Source: Micromonospora antibiotica (GTDB lineage Bacteria; Actinomycetota; Actinomycetes; Mycobacteriales; Micromonosporaceae). From it: 64,000 bases of DNA. Positions 47,109 to 56,888 of this stretch are shown here, piece by piece (positions within the stretch are counted from its first letter, which is position 1; each line of letters begins with the position of its first letter). The DNA lies in the NCBI RefSeq assembly GCF_017599305.1, contig NZ_JAGFWR010000001.1, forward strand, positions 124,001 to 188,000, written 5' to 3'. A model generated the notes under the pieces. It was not told where the DNA came from and searched no databases. It saw only the letters and a program-made list of their open reading frames with translations. The position numbers and the translations under genes are program-made.

Positions 47109-48383
47109 TCAGTTGGCGTGGGTGAGGGAGGCGTAGATGGCGAGGTGCCGCTTGAGGACCACGTCCGGGTGGAACGTCTGCTCGTACCGCAGCCGGGCCG
47201 GGGCGGACAGCGCGGCGGCACCGGCCCGCGCGACCGGGAGCGCGGCGGCCAGCGCGGCCGGGTCCGGCGGGACCACCCAGCCGGCGGTGCCGCCGAGCAG
47301 GCCGGCCGGGACCGCCGGCGGACCGGCAGGCGGCGGGGCGTGACCGGCGACCGCCGAGGCGACGGCGGCCGGACCGGTGCCGGCGGGCTCGTGCGGGGCG
47401 TCCGCACCCACCAGGTACGGGATGCCGCCGAGCGCGGTACCGAGGACCGGCCGCCCACTGGCCAACGCCTCGATGATCACCGTGGGCAGCACGTCGTGCC
47501 ACATCGACGCGGCGATCACCACGGCACTCGCCTCGACGGCGGCGCGCACCCCGGCCCGGTCGAGCTGACCCAGATAGACGACGTCGGCGCGCTCGGCGGC
47601 GGCAGCCTCGACCAGCGGGCGCAACTCGCCGTCACCGGCCACCCGCAGCGTGCCGAGGCTGCCCACCGGGTGCCGCCGCCACGCGTCCAACAGCAGGTCG
47701 ACACCCTTCTCCGGGGTCAGCCGGGCCAGGTAGAGGAAACCGTCGCCGAGCGGGGTAGGGGCACCCGGGTCGGGCACCGCGTTCGGCTTGACCACGATCC
47801 GCTCGGCCGGGATGCCGTAGTCGGTCAGGTGGTCGGCGATGGCCGAGGTGAGCGCGATGAACCGGTCCACCGAACGCCAGGTGCCCCGGTGCACGGCCAG
47901 GGTGGCCGCCATCAGCGCGCTCTGCGCCCGCGAGTCCCGGTAGCAGCGGTGCACGATCGACGGCACCGCCAGCGCCCGGCCCTTGCAGTCCTGGCAGATG
48001 ACGCCGTCGCGGAAATAGATCCCCGACGAGCAGACCTGCCGGTAGTTGTGCACCGTCTGCACCACCGGCACCCCGTGTTTGTGCGCGGTCCGCACCACCC
48101 AGGGCGACAGCAGGGGGTACGGGTTGTGCAGGTGCAACACGTCCGGCCGATGCTCGGTGAGCAGCCGCGACAGGTCCTGCTGGGCGCGCGGGGCGTAGAT
48201 CGGTGAGATCGGCAGCAGCGCCTTGGCCGACTTCGGCATCGACGGGATCTCGTCCGAGCTGCGGATGAACGGCAACACCTCGACCCCGGCGGCGGTGAGC
48301 TGCCCGATCTCCGAGTCCACCATCGTGTTCTCACCCGACGGCTGGGCTTCCCGGTACCGGTTGTGCGCCACCACGATTCTCAC
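47109..48383 (-). CDS. Family 4 glycosyltransferase
   Basis: A 424-residue GT-B enzyme. The N-terminal domain starts RIVVAHNRYREAQPSGENTM and carries VLHLHNPYPLLSP and VQTVHNYRQVCSSG. The C-terminal domain has VVKPNAVPDPG, FLYLARLTPEKGVDLLLDAW (donor side) and the E-x7-E-type loop MWHDVLPTVIIEALASGRPV. A Cys-rich insert (CQDCKG, HRC) between residues 130 and 150 is as in some capsule transferases. The GTG start (48383) is 24 bp from the divergent glycosylase start. It probably builds an exopolysaccharide with the polyprenyl glycosylphosphotransferase nearby. Confidence 0.85.
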   Translation of the reverse strand: MRIVVAHNRYREAQPSGENTMVDSEIGQLTAAGVEVLPFIRSSDEIPSMPKSAKALLPISPIYAPRAQQDLSRLLTEHRPDVLHLHNPYPLLSPWVVRTAHKHGVPVVQTVHNYRQVCSSGIYFRDGVICQDCKGRALAVPSIVHRCYRDSRAQSALMAATLAVHRGTWRSVDRFIALTSAIADHLTDYGIPAERIVVKPNAVPDPGAPTPLGDGFLYLARLTPEKGVDLLLDAWRRHPVGSLGTLRVAGDGELRPLVEAAAAERADVVYLGQLDRAGVRAAVEASAVVIAASMWHDVLPTVIIEALASGRPVLGTALGGIPYLVGADAPHEPAGTGPAAVASAVAGHAPPPAGPPAVPAGLLGGTAGWVVPPDPAALAAALPVARAGAAALSAPARLRYEQTFHPDVVLKRHLAIYASLTHAN

Positions 48384-48407
48384 GGGAAGGAAGGCTACCG
48401 TGAGGTG

Positions 48408-49268
48408 ATGCCCGAACTACCGGAGGTGGAAGCGCTCGCCGGCTACCTACGTGAGCGAGCCGTGGGGCGACGTGTCGACCGGGTCGAGGTCTCCGCGATC
48501 AGCGCCCTGAAGACGTACGACCCGGCGCCCACGGCGGTGTCGGGCCGGGCGGTGGTGGACGCCCGGCGACACGGCAAGTTCCTCGACGTGATCTTCGACG
48601 GTGACCTGCACCTGGTGGTGCACCTGGCCCGCGCCGGCTGGCTGCACTACCGGGAGGCGTTCCCGGCCACCACTCCGCTGCGCCCCGGCAAAGGCCCGAT
48701 CGCCCTGCGGGTACGCCTCGACGACGGCTCCGGGTTCGACCTCACCGAGGCGGGCACCCAGAAGAAGCTCGCCGCCTACCTGGTGACCGACCCGGCGCAG
48801 GTCCCCGGGGTCGCCAAGCTCGGGCCGGACGCGCTCGACGCCGACCTGGTCACCTTCACCGAACGGCTACGCAGCCGACGGGGCCAGGTCAAGGGGGTGC
48901 TGACCGACCAGGCGGTGCTGGCCGGGGTCGGCAACGCGTACTCCGACGAGATCCTGCACGCGGCGAAGCTGTCCCCGTTCGCGATCACCGACCGGCTCAC
49001 CGACGACCAGCTCAGCACCCTGCACGCGGCCACCCGGGCGGTGCTCGGCGAGGCGGTACGCCGCTCGGCCGGGCACCGGGCGGCGGAGCTGAAGGGCGAG
49101 AAACGCTCCGGGCTGAAGGTGCACGCCCGCACCGGACTGCCCTGCCCGGTCTGTGGCGACACGGTACGGGAAGTGTCGTTCGCCGACTCCAGCCTCCAGT
49201 ACTGCCCGACGTGCCAGACCGGGGGCAAACCACTCGCTGACCGTCGGTTGTCCCGCCTCGTACGCTGA
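48408..49268 (+). CDS. Fpg/Nei-family DNA glycosylase
   Basis: A 286-residue DNA repair enzyme. Catalytic P2 and E3 lie in MPELPEVEALA at the N-terminus. A helix-two-turn-helix region (about residues 150-240) includes GVLTDQAVLAGVGNAYSDEI, and a zinc finger ends the protein (CPVCGDTVRE, CPTCQTGGKP). It excises oxidised bases and cleaves at abasic sites. Whether it prefers 8-oxoguanine (MutM) or oxidised pyrimidines (Nei) is not clear. GAGGTG precedes ATG 48408. Confidence 0.9.
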   Translation: MPELPEVEALAGYLRERAVGRRVDRVEVSAISALKTYDPAPTAVSGRAVVDARRHGKFLDVIFDGDLHLVVHLARAGWLHYREAFPATTPLRPGKGPIALRVRLDDGSGFDLTEAGTQKKLAAYLVTDPAQVPGVAKLGPDALDADLVTFTERLRSRRGQVKGVLTDQAVLAGVGNAYSDEILHAAKLSPFAITDRLTDDQLSTLHAATRAVLGEAVRRSAGHRAAELKGEKRSGLKVHARTGLPCPVCGDTVREVSFADSSLQYCPTCQTGGKPLADRRLSRLVR

Positions 49269-49545
49269 GTCACAACCCGCCATTGTTACGGAGAGGTATC
49301 GCCCACGGCGCGTGGAACCTCCCCGTCCGCGCTCTACCCCGGTGGCCGTCCATCGGTATAGTGGCTCGGTCCCCGGCTTCGAAAACTGACGTGAAGTCGG
49401 CCGGTTCCTCGTTGGCGACCCCAGACGCAAAGCCCCCCGGCTCCGCGTTTGACCCGCCGCCAGCGTGGGAGACTGGAACGGTGGGCGACCCGGGCCCCTC
49501 ACGGCGAGTGAGCGGCGCGTGTCATGCGGGAGGACATGGGTTGAG
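49269..49545 (+). promoter_or_regulatory. 277-bp leader/promoter region of the glycosylphosphotransferase gene
   Basis: TATAGT at 49357-49362 is a strong -10-like hexamer without a clear -35. GGGAGG lies about 11 nt before GTG 49546. The roughly 180-nt leader shows no gene; regulation in it is possible but unseen. Confidence 0.4.
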
Positions 49546-51108
49546 GTGACGACAAGCCTCCAGCGCCCGGTAACCAACACAGGCCGGAGCAGACTCGTGC
49601 GGCACGTGGACAGCTTCGAGATCCAGCCGCCGACACCGCCGTCACACAACGGGGTGCCCCGGTCGGCCTGGGCTCGCGCCCGACGCCGGGTGTCCCGCTG
49701 GCACCGCCCGTACATCGTCGCGCTGCTGCTGCTCGACTTCGCCGCAGCGGCGCTGGCGAGTTTCCTCGCCATCCAGATCTTCGACCAGGCGGCCTCCGGC
49801 TTCTACGGCGTCAAGGAGAACCCGACCTGGTTCCACACGGTCGCGTTCGGTCTGCTGCCGCTCGGCTGGGTGGTCATCCTCTGGGGAAACCGGGCATACG
49901 ACCGGCGTTACCTGGGACTGGGCCCGGACGAGTACAAGCGGGTCATCCGGGCCGGGGTCGCGGTCGCCGCGACAGTCTCCTTCCTCGCCTTCGCCACCGT
50001 CACGCAGCTCTCCCGGTGGACGGTGGGCTTCGCGCTCCTCGGTGCGCTGGTGCTGGTGCTGGTCGGGCGCATCACCGCCCGGTTCGTGCTGCACCGCATC
50101 CGGGGGCGGGCCGGGCACGCCGGGCACCGGATGGTGCTGGTGGGCACCCTGCCGGAGTGCCTGGAGGTCTACGTCGCGGTCACCCGCAACCCGAGCGCCG
50201 GCCTGGTGCCGGTGGCCATCCACATCACCGACGGGTACGCCGCCGCCCGGGGCATCCAGACCCCCGTCCCGGTGTACGCCGGCCGGGACGTGCTGGCCCT
50301 GGTCCGGGAGGTCGGCGGGGACACCATCGCGGTCTGCGGCTCGGCCAGCGCCGAGCCGGGTGAGCTGCGCCGGCTGGCCTGGCAGCTGGAAGGATCCGGT
50401 GTCGACCTGGTGGTCGCCCCGCAGCTCACCGACATCGCCGGCCCCCGGGTGCACATCCGCCCCATCGAGGGCCTGCCGCTGCTGCACGTGGAGGAACCGA
50501 CCCTGTCCGGGCCGGCCCTGCTGGCCAAGAACCTGATGGACCGGGTCGCCGCCGGGCTGGGCCTGCTGCTGCTGGTGCCGGTCTTCCTCGCCATCGGGCT
50601 GGCCATCCGGCTCTCCGACCCCGGGCCGGTCTTCTTCCGCCAGCCCCGGGTCGGCCACGAGGGGCGGACCTTCCGGGTCTGGAAGTTCCGCACCATGTAC
50701 GTCAACGCCGAGGAACGGCTGGCCGGCCTGGTCGACCAGAACGAGACCGACGGCATGTTGTTCAAGATGAAGCAGGACCCCCGGGTGTTCCCGGTGGGCC
50801 GATTCCTGCGAGCCTCCTCGCTGGACGAGCTGCCCCAGCTGATCAACGTGCTGTGGGGGGAGATGTCGCTGGTGGGGCCGCGTCCGCTGCCCGCCGACGA
50901 CGGCGACTTCCTCGGCGACGTACGGCGTCGGCTGCTGGTCCGCCCCGGGATGACCGGGCTGTGGCAGGTGTCCGGCCGCTCCGACCTGTCCTGGGACGAG
51001 GCGGTCCGGCTCGACCTCTACTACGTCGACAACTGGTCGTTGGCGTACGACCTGAGCATCCTGTGGCGCACGGTCGGTGTGGTGCTGGCCCGCAAGGGCG
51101 CGTACTGA
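49546..51108 (+). CDS. Exopolysaccharide polyprenyl glycosylphosphotransferase
   Basis: A 520-residue membrane enzyme of the WbaP/CpsE type. About four membrane helices and a nucleotide-binding-like middle (ITARFVLHRIRGRAGHAGHR onward) precede another helix (about residues 325-350) and the bacterial sugar transferase domain: PGPVFFRQPRVGHEGRTFRV, KFRTMYVNAE, RFLRASSLDELPQLINVLWG, SLVGPRPLP, RPGMTGLWQVSGRS. It loads the first sugar phosphate onto undecaprenyl phosphate for exopolysaccharide synthesis. The start is uncertain (GTG 49546 used). With the GT4 gene nearby it suggests a small exopolysaccharide locus. Confidence 0.88.
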   Translation: MTTSLQRPVTNTGRSRLVRHVDSFEIQPPTPPSHNGVPRSAWARARRRVSRWHRPYIVALLLLDFAAAALASFLAIQIFDQAASGFYGVKENPTWFHTVAFGLLPLGWVVILWGNRAYDRRYLGLGPDEYKRVIRAGVAVAATVSFLAFATVTQLSRWTVGFALLGALVLVLVGRITARFVLHRIRGRAGHAGHRMVLVGTLPECLEVYVAVTRNPSAGLVPVAIHITDGYAAARGIQTPVPVYAGRDVLALVREVGGDTIAVCGSASAEPGELRRLAWQLEGSGVDLVVAPQLTDIAGPRVHIRPIEGLPLLHVEEPTLSGPALLAKNLMDRVAAGLGLLLLVPVFLAIGLAIRLSDPGPVFFRQPRVGHEGRTFRVWKFRTMYVNAEERLAGLVDQNETDGMLFKMKQDPRVFPVGRFLRASSLDELPQLINVLWGEMSLVGPRPLPADDGDFLGDVRRRLLVRPGMTGLWQVSGRSDLSWDEAVRLDLYYVDNWSLAYDLSILWRTVGVVLARKGAY

Positions 51109-51148
51109 ACCCCTTGGCGTGGCGGCCCGGACAGGTCAGGATCGCGGG

Positions 51149-52372
51149 GTGGGTGGCAACCTCTCCGCCGTGGTCGGCGTCGTCTCGCTGGTGACCGCGC
51201 TCGCCGCCGCGCTCTGGGCGGCGCTGCGGCTACGCGGTCGACGGGGCATCGCCACCGCCACCCAACGGGCCACCTACGAGGTGCTGCACACCGCCGGGCT
51301 GGCCGCCGAACCACTGCGTACCGGGCTGCACCCGGCGGGCGCGGCGAAGGCCGTACGCCATCTGCGGGCCCTGGTGGGGGCGGCCGGGCTGGCGTTGACG
51401 GACGCCGACACGCTGCTCGCCCTCGACGGGCGCGGCGGGCACCACGGCGACCAACTGCTCGCGGCGGCCCGGCGGGTGGCCGAGACCGGGCGGTCGACGG
51501 TGCTGGGCGAGTCGGAGCTGCACTGCGACCGGGTGGACTGCCTGGTCCGGGGGGCGGTGGTGGCTCCACTGTCAGCCGACGGCCGGGTGGTCGGGGCACT
51601 CGTCGCCGTGGCCGACGGGCCACCCGAGCCGGGCCTGGTGCAGGCCACCCTGGAGACCGCGCACTGGGCCGGTAACCAGCTCTCGCTGGCCGAGCTGGAC
51701 TCGTCGCGGGAGCGGCTGGCCCGCGCCGAGATCCGGGCGTTGCGGGCACAGATCAGCCCGCACTTCATCTACAACGCGCTGACCGCGATCGGGTCGTTCG
51801 TGCGCACCGACCCGGAGCGGGCCCGGGAGTTGATCCTGGAGTTCGCCGAGTTCACCAGGTACTCCTTCCGGGCGCACGGGGAGTTCACCACCCTTGCCGA
51901 GGAGTTGCGCTCCATCGACCGCTATCTGACCATCGAACGGGCCCGGTTCGGTGACCGGTTGCAGGTGCGGTTGCAGATCGCCCCGGAGGTGCTGCCGGTG
52001 ACCCTGCCGTTCCTCTGCCTGCAACCGCTTGTGGAGAACGCGGTGCGGCACGGGTTGTCGCGCAAGCCCGGTACCGGCATGGTGAGCATCGAGGCCCGGG
52101 ACGCGGGTGCCGAGTGTCACATCACGGTGGAGGACGACGGAGTGGGGATGGACCCGGCCACGCTGACCGCGGGGATCGCCGAGCTGACCCGGGCCGGCAG
52201 CGACCCGACCGACGACCCCGGACAGCACGTCGGCCTGTCCAACGTCGACGAGCGGCTCCGCTCCGTCTTCGGCGACGGGTTCGGCCTGGTCGTCGAGACG
52301 GGCCCCGGCTCGGGTACGAAGGTGAGCCTGCGGATTCCGAAGTTCCACCCGGGCGTACGGGCCGGCGCGTGA
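51149..52372 (+). CDS. LytS-type sensor histidine kinase
   Basis: A 407-residue kinase. One N-terminal membrane segment (about residues 5-28) is followed by a GAF-like sensor region (about 40-180). The His_kinase box has phospho-acceptor H205 (RAQISPHFIYNALTAIGSFV), then the HATPase with LQPLVENAVRHGL and VEDDGVGMDP. GTG 51149 is 40 bp after the upstream stop. Its stop overlaps the response regulator start (GTGA at 52369), so they form one operon. Such kinases often sense cell-wall state or metabolites; the signal here is unknown. Confidence 0.88.
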   Translation: MGGNLSAVVGVVSLVTALAAALWAALRLRGRRGIATATQRATYEVLHTAGLAAEPLRTGLHPAGAAKAVRHLRALVGAAGLALTDADTLLALDGRGGHHGDQLLAAARRVAETGRSTVLGESELHCDRVDCLVRGAVVAPLSADGRVVGALVAVADGPPEPGLVQATLETAHWAGNQLSLAELDSSRERLARAEIRALRAQISPHFIYNALTAIGSFVRTDPERARELILEFAEFTRYSFRAHGEFTTLAEELRSIDRYLTIERARFGDRLQVRLQIAPEVLPVTLPFLCLQPLVENAVRHGLSRKPGTGMVSIEARDAGAECHITVEDDGVGMDPATLTAGIAELTRAGSDPTDDPGQHVGLSNVDERLRSVFGDGFGLVVETGPGSGTKVSLRIPKFHPGVRAGA

Positions 52373-53151
52373 ACGAGCGGGCCGGCACGGTGAACGCGTC
52401 CGGGTTCCTGCGGGTGCTGGCCGTCGACGACGAGCCACCGGCGCTCGACGAGTTGGTGTACCACCTGCGGGCCGATCCCCGGGTGGCCCGGCTGCACACG
52501 GCCGGGGACGCCACCGAGGCGCTGCGGGTGCTGCGGGACACCGACGTGGACGTGGTCTTCCTCGACATCCGGATGCCCGGACTCGACGGGATGGAGCTGG
52601 CCCGGGTGCTGCGCCGGTTCGCCCGGCCCCCCGCGATCGTCTTCGTCACCGCGTACGACGACGGGGCGGTCGACGCGTTCGACCTGGGCGCCACCGACTA
52701 CGTCCGCAAGCCGGTACGCGCCGAACGGCTCGCCGAGTCGTTGCGCCGGGTGATGGGCTCCCGGGTGGTGCCGTCGCACCCGGCGGCGCTGGCCCGCGCC
52801 GAGGAGGACCCGACGATCCCGGTGGAGTTGGCCGGGACGACCCGGATGCTGCCCCGCTCGGCGGTGCGGTGGGTGGAGGCGCAGGGCGACTACGCCCGGC
52901 TGCACACCGCCGACGGGTCGCACCTGGTCCGGGTGTCGCTGGCCACCCTCGCCGAACGTTGGGCGGACGCTGGTTTCGTGCGCATCCACCGGTCGTACCT
53001 GGTGCAGTTGCGGCTGATCGCGGAGCTGCGCCTGGTCAACTCGGGGTACGTGGTACTGATCGACGCCGCCGAGTTGCCGGTGAGCCGCCGGCACACCCGG
53101 GAGCTGAAGGACAAGCTGGTCCGCGCCGCCAAACAGGACTGGAACCGCTGA
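52369..53151 (+). CDS. LytTR-family response regulator
   Basis: A 260-residue regulator. The receiver domain starts LRVLAVDDEPPALDELVYHL, with phospho-acceptor D66 (VVFLDIRMPG) and TAYDD/VRKPV switch residues. The C-terminal LytTR DNA-binding domain runs from about residue 150 (AVRWVEAQGDYARLHTADGS, FVRIHRSYLVQL, LPVSRRHTRELKDKL). It is translationally coupled to the LytS kinase. LytTR proteins bind direct repeats upstream of target genes; candidates nearby include the exopolysaccharide genes, by position only. Confidence 0.92.
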   Translation: MNERAGTVNASGFLRVLAVDDEPPALDELVYHLRADPRVARLHTAGDATEALRVLRDTDVDVVFLDIRMPGLDGMELARVLRRFARPPAIVFVTAYDDGAVDAFDLGATDYVRKPVRAERLAESLRRVMGSRVVPSHPAALARAEEDPTIPVELAGTTRMLPRSAVRWVEAQGDYARLHTADGSHLVRVSLATLAERWADAGFVRIHRSYLVQLRLIAELRLVNSGYVVLIDAAELPVSRRHTRELKDKLVRAAKQDWNR

Positions 53152-53274
53152 GCAGGCTGCGGCCATGATCGTCGCGGTCCCGGCGCGATCACGGCCGTGA
53201 TCGTCGCAGTATCGGCGACAGAACGGTGACTGGGCGCCCGGATGCCGCAACATCGGCCCCTGGCGCAGGAACGG

Positions 53275-53310
53275 CGAAGGGCGCCCCGGCCGAGGCCGGG
53301 GCGCCCTTCG
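53275..53310. terminator. Bidirectional stem-loop terminator
   Basis: A perfect 17-bp stem (53275-53291 with 53294-53310) lies between the convergent response regulator gene and the first secreted repeat protein gene. Confidence 0.85.
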
Positions 53311-53323
53311 CGCGGTGGCGTGA

Positions 53324-54700
53324 CTAGGAGGTGCTCGGCGTCCAGCCGCTGCCGGCCACCGTCGGCTTCACGGTGGCCCGGCGCGTCCCGGCCGCCGTGC
53401 CCGGGTACACCTGGAAGGTGCCGACCACGTCGGCCACCAGGTTGGTGCTGCCCGACAGGTTGCTCACGTGGAACGCGTCCTGGGGGCCGAGCACCCCCAG
53501 CACCCCGTTGGAGACGACCTGACCCGGTGCGGGGTTCAGGTTGCTCGCCGTCGGCTTCGGCCTACCGGTGTCGGCGGGCCAGACCGTGACGACGGTGTTG
53601 GCGGTGGGGGCGACCGCGGTGACGTTCATCGCCAGCACCTGGGTCGCGTCGGTCAGCATCGCGGCCGGCGCGGTGACCCGCCCCGTCGCGTTCGGCCCCA
53701 GCGCCGCCGGCAGGCCCTGCCCGATCCGGCTGTCCACGATCCGGGTCGGGCTCATCGGGGTGAACCGCATGCCGTCGACCTCGGTGCCGTCGTCGACCAC
53801 CCCGACGAGATCCACCACGATGTGGGTGGTCGCCGAGGTGTAGAGCCGGTACCGCGCCGCACCGGTGGCCCCGTTGCAACTGCCCGAGGGGCACGGCATC
53901 GTCTTCACGTACGCCAGGTTCGGCACCACCTTGCCCGCCGCGTAGTTGACGGTGGACGCGTTGGGCCTGGCCCCCTCGCCCGACCAGGTGGTCAGGAAGC
54001 CCGCCCGCTGCGGGCTCACCGCCGTGATGTTGAGGATCAACCCCTGCACCTTGGGGTTGTAGTCGTGGAAGTCGATCCAGGCGCTGAACTCGCCCCCGGC
54101 GGGGATCACCCCCCAGGTGCGGGTGTCCATGATCCGGTACGGCTCGTACCACTGCACCTGGCCGCCCATGCCGCGCTCGGTCATGACACTTTCGTCCCCG
54201 GCGTAGAAGCCGATCACGTCGATCACCACGTCGGTCTCACCGTTGCGGTTGTAGACCGACACGCTGCCGCCAGTGCCGAGCTTGACCGTGGCGTTGTTGG
54301 AACCCAGCCACCCCTTGGCGAAGTTGATCGTGGAGGCGGTCGGCAGCGCCTCCCCGCCCGGAAAGACGGTGACGAAGCCGTTCGCCGTGGGACCGCTGAC
54401 GGTCACGTTCAGCACCGCCGCGCCGATGCCGGTCGCCGGCAGCCCGCTGCGGCCGGCGACCTGAAGGTCGATCTTCCGACCCGCGCCGATCTTCCCCTTC
54501 GGCGTGCCGTTGCCGGTACGCGTGTCCAGGATCCGGGTCGGCGTCGCCATCGGGTAGTAGGTGCCGACCACGCTGGGGAGCGTCGACACCTCGACCGGGG
54601 TGCGGACCGTTGACGGCGCGGCGAGCGCCGACGCCGGTATCGCAGTGGCCGCGCAGACCCCGGCGACGAACACGCCGAGTAGACCGCGAATTCTGTTCAT
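53324..54700 (-). CDS. Secreted repeat protein, paralogue A
   Basis: A 458-residue exported protein. ATG 54700 starts a signal peptide (MNRIRGLLGVFVAGVCAATA to ALA). Two copies of a beta-rich module follow (about residues 40-170 and 180-440). Each begins with a TRILDTRTG or TRIVDSRIG motif and contains LNVTVSGPTANGFVTVFPGG, ASTINFAKGWLGSNNATVKL and VVIDVIGFYAG-like strands. There are no catalytic residues that I recognise. It is one of three tandem paralogues with the same architecture, each with its own terminator. It probably acts as a cell-surface or matrix protein. Confidence 0.75.
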   Translation of the reverse strand: MNRIRGLLGVFVAGVCAATAIPASALAAPSTVRTPVEVSTLPSVVGTYYPMATPTRILDTRTGNGTPKGKIGAGRKIDLQVAGRSGLPATGIGAAVLNVTVSGPTANGFVTVFPGGEALPTASTINFAKGWLGSNNATVKLGTGGSVSVYNRNGETDVVIDVIGFYAGDESVMTERGMGGQVQWYEPYRIMDTRTWGVIPAGGEFSAWIDFHDYNPKVQGLILNITAVSPQRAGFLTTWSGEGARPNASTVNYAAGKVVPNLAYVKTMPCPSGSCNGATGAARYRLYTSATTHIVVDLVGVVDDGTEVDGMRFTPMSPTRIVDSRIGQGLPAALGPNATGRVTAPAAMLTDATQVLAMNVTAVAPTANTVVTVWPADTGRPKPTASNLNPAPGQVVSNGVLGVLGPQDAFHVSNLSGSTNLVADVVGTFQVYPGTAAGTRRATVKPTVAGSGWTPSTS

Positions 54701-54729
54701 GATCACCCCGTGGTGAGAGAAGGAGACGG

Positions 54730-54770
54730 CCGGGGACGGGCACGGTCCGAGGACCGGTGCCCGTCCCCGG
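54730..54770 (-). terminator. Stem-loop terminator between paralogues B and A
   Basis: A 14-bp stem (54730-54743 with 54757-54770) has an inner GGTCC/GGACC pairing. It lies 6 bp past the stop of paralogue B and ahead of paralogue A. Confidence 0.75.
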
Positions 54771-54776
54771 ATCGGA

Positions 54777-56888
54777 TCAGCGTCGGGTGGGCGGAAGCGA
54801 GCCCGCGCCCACCACCGTCGGCCGCGCGGAGGTGCGGGCGGCACCAGACCCGACGTGGCTGTCGGTGCCGGAGTACCGGTAGAACGTGCCCACCACGTCG
54901 GCCACCAGGTGGACGTTGCCCGAGAGGTTGTGCACGTTGAACGCCTGGTTCGGCCCCAACTGACCGAACACGGCGTTGGAGACGGTCTGCCCCGCCCCCG
55001 GGTTGAGGTTGCTCGCGTTCGGCCTGGGCCGGGTCGTGTCGGCAGGCCAGACGGTGACCACCGTGCTCTTGGTGGGCGTCACCGCGGTCACGTTCATCGC
55101 CACCACCTCGGTGGTGTCGGTGAGCATGGCCGACGGCGGGGTCACCTTCCGGACCGAGCCCGGACCGAGCACCCCGGGGATGCCCAGCCCGCTGCGGCTG
55201 TCGACGATCCGGGTGGGGCTGCGCGGGGTGAACCGGAGGCCGTCCACCACCGTCGCGTCGTCGATCACACCCACCAGGTCGACCACGACGTGCGAGGTCG
55301 CCGAGGTGTAGATCTCGTACGACGGCGCCCCGTAGGAGTCACCGGTGCAGAAGTCGGCGTAGCAGGGGCTGGCTTCCACGATCGCCAGGTTCGGCACCAC
55401 CTTGCCGGCCGCGTAGTTGACGGTCGACGTCGACGGCACGTCCCAGCCGCCCTTCCAGGCGGTCAGGTAGCCGTTCTTCTTCGGCGAGACGGCGGTGATG
55501 TTGAGAACGTAGGCCCGGACGTGGGAGCGGAACTCCGGGACGAAGTTGACCCAGCCGGTGATGGACCAGCCACCCGGCAGGGCGCCACCGCCCGAGCGGG
55601 TGTCGAGGATCCGGACCGGGTTGAACCACTGGTACTGGCCGCCCATGCCCTGGCTGGCCAGTGCCGCGTCGCTGCCCGCGTACCAGCCGACCACGTCGAC
55701 CACGGCGTCGGTGGCACCGGCGTGGTTGTAGATCGACACCTTGCCACCCGAGCCGAGCTTGACGGTGACGTTGTTGGAACCCAGCCAGGACTTCGGGAAG
55801 TTGATCGAGGAGGCGGTCGGGCGTCCTTCGCCGGCCGGGTAGACGGTCAGGAAGCTGCCCGCCGTCGGGTTGGCCACGGTCACGTTCAACACCACCGAAC
55901 CGACACCGCTGGACGGCACCCCGCCACGGCCGGTGATCTGGAGGTCGACCTTCTGCCCGGCACCCAGCTTGCCCTTGCGGACGCCCAGCCCGCTGCGGGT
56001 GTCCATCACCCGCGACGGGCCGACGGCATAGTAGGTGCCCACGGCGGTGTCGACCGCGGTGAACTTCAGCCGCACCAGCCGCTTGCCGTAGGGGCTGTCG
56101 TCGGCCAGCACCAGGTTGGCGGCGAAGGAACCCGCCCGCCGGGCGGTGGCAGCGACCGTCATCGTGCAGCTCGCCCCCGGGTCGAGGGTCCGACCGGTGC
56201 AGTCGTTGCCGGTGATCTGGAACGACGCGGGATCGGTACCGGCCAGCGTCGCGCCGCCCAGGGTCACCGGCAGGCTGCCCGCCGAGCGGTAGGTGACCTT
56301 ACGCGTCTGGGTCGGGCTCTCGACCTTGAGTTCACCGAAGTCCACCGGCGCGGGAGAGGACAGCAGGGCCGCGTACTCGACGTCGGAGTTCCACCGGATC
56401 TCACCGGTGGCGTCGCCCCGGTTGTCGCAGTTGTAGGAGTATGAGGCGGCCAGGCCGGTCAATTCCTGGGTTTCCGGGTCGAAGGCGGCCGACCGCACGG
56501 TGAGGCTGCCGGTCGGACTTCCGCAGCCCCAGTCGGACGAGATGTCCAACCTCGCGTTGTCCGCGTCTCCGAACCTCGTCGTGGGGTACGTCCGGCCAGC
56601 GACGAACTGCTCGCCCGTCGGGGCCTTGAACAGGAGAGAGAGCCGGGGGTCCTGCGGACCGTCCCGGAAGTACATCCACGTGCTGCCGTCGGTCTGCGGT
56701 TGCACCGACACGGTGAACCCGTCAGCGGAGAAGACCCTCGACTCGACCGCAGGGGACGAGGTCTCCCCGATGTCGATCGTGACGAGCGTGTACGGCGCGG
56801 CGGGCGCGGCCAGCGCCATCCCCGGCAGTACGGCCAGCGCACAGGCCCCGGCAATGCTCATGCCGAGTAGAGCGCGAAAAATGCGCAT
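54777..56888 (-). CDS. Secreted repeat protein, paralogue B, with an extra beta-sandwich domain
   Basis: A 703-residue exported protein, the longest of the three paralogues. ATG 56888 starts the signal peptide (MRIFRALLGMSIAGACALAV to ALA). Unlike A and C it has a unique N-terminal region (about residues 30-185) and an Ig-like choice-of-anchor/ASPM-type domain (about 190-285: PVDFGELKVESPTQTRKVTY, GASCTMTVAATARRAG). The shared two-module part follows (SRVMDTRSGLGVRKGKLGAG, SWLGSNNVTVKLGSGG). The extra domain suggests a larger surface structure or an adhesin. The function is unknown. Confidence 0.75.
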   Translation of the reverse strand: MRIFRALLGMSIAGACALAVLPGMALAAPAAPYTLVTIDIGETSSPAVESRVFSADGFTVSVQPQTDGSTWMYFRDGPQDPRLSLLFKAPTGEQFVAGRTYPTTRFGDADNARLDISSDWGCGSPTGSLTVRSAAFDPETQELTGLAASYSYNCDNRGDATGEIRWNSDVEYAALLSSPAPVDFGELKVESPTQTRKVTYRSAGSLPVTLGGATLAGTDPASFQITGNDCTGRTLDPGASCTMTVAATARRAGSFAANLVLADDSPYGKRLVRLKFTAVDTAVGTYYAVGPSRVMDTRSGLGVRKGKLGAGQKVDLQITGRGGVPSSGVGSVVLNVTVANPTAGSFLTVYPAGEGRPTASSINFPKSWLGSNNVTVKLGSGGKVSIYNHAGATDAVVDVVGWYAGSDAALASQGMGGQYQWFNPVRILDTRSGGGALPGGWSITGWVNFVPEFRSHVRAYVLNITAVSPKKNGYLTAWKGGWDVPSTSTVNYAAGKVVPNLAIVEASPCYADFCTGDSYGAPSYEIYTSATSHVVVDLVGVIDDATVVDGLRFTPRSPTRIVDSRSGLGIPGVLGPGSVRKVTPPSAMLTDTTEVVAMNVTAVTPTKSTVVTVWPADTTRPRPNASNLNPGAGQTVSNAVFGQLGPNQAFNVHNLSGNVHLVADVVGTFYRYSGTDSHVGSGAARTSARPTVVGAGSLPPTRR

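Noticed and set aside
46802..47125. Plus-strand open frame of 107 codons through the inverted repeats
   Set aside because: The composition is Arg/Pro/His-rich, it reads through both hairpins, and it has no family resemblance.
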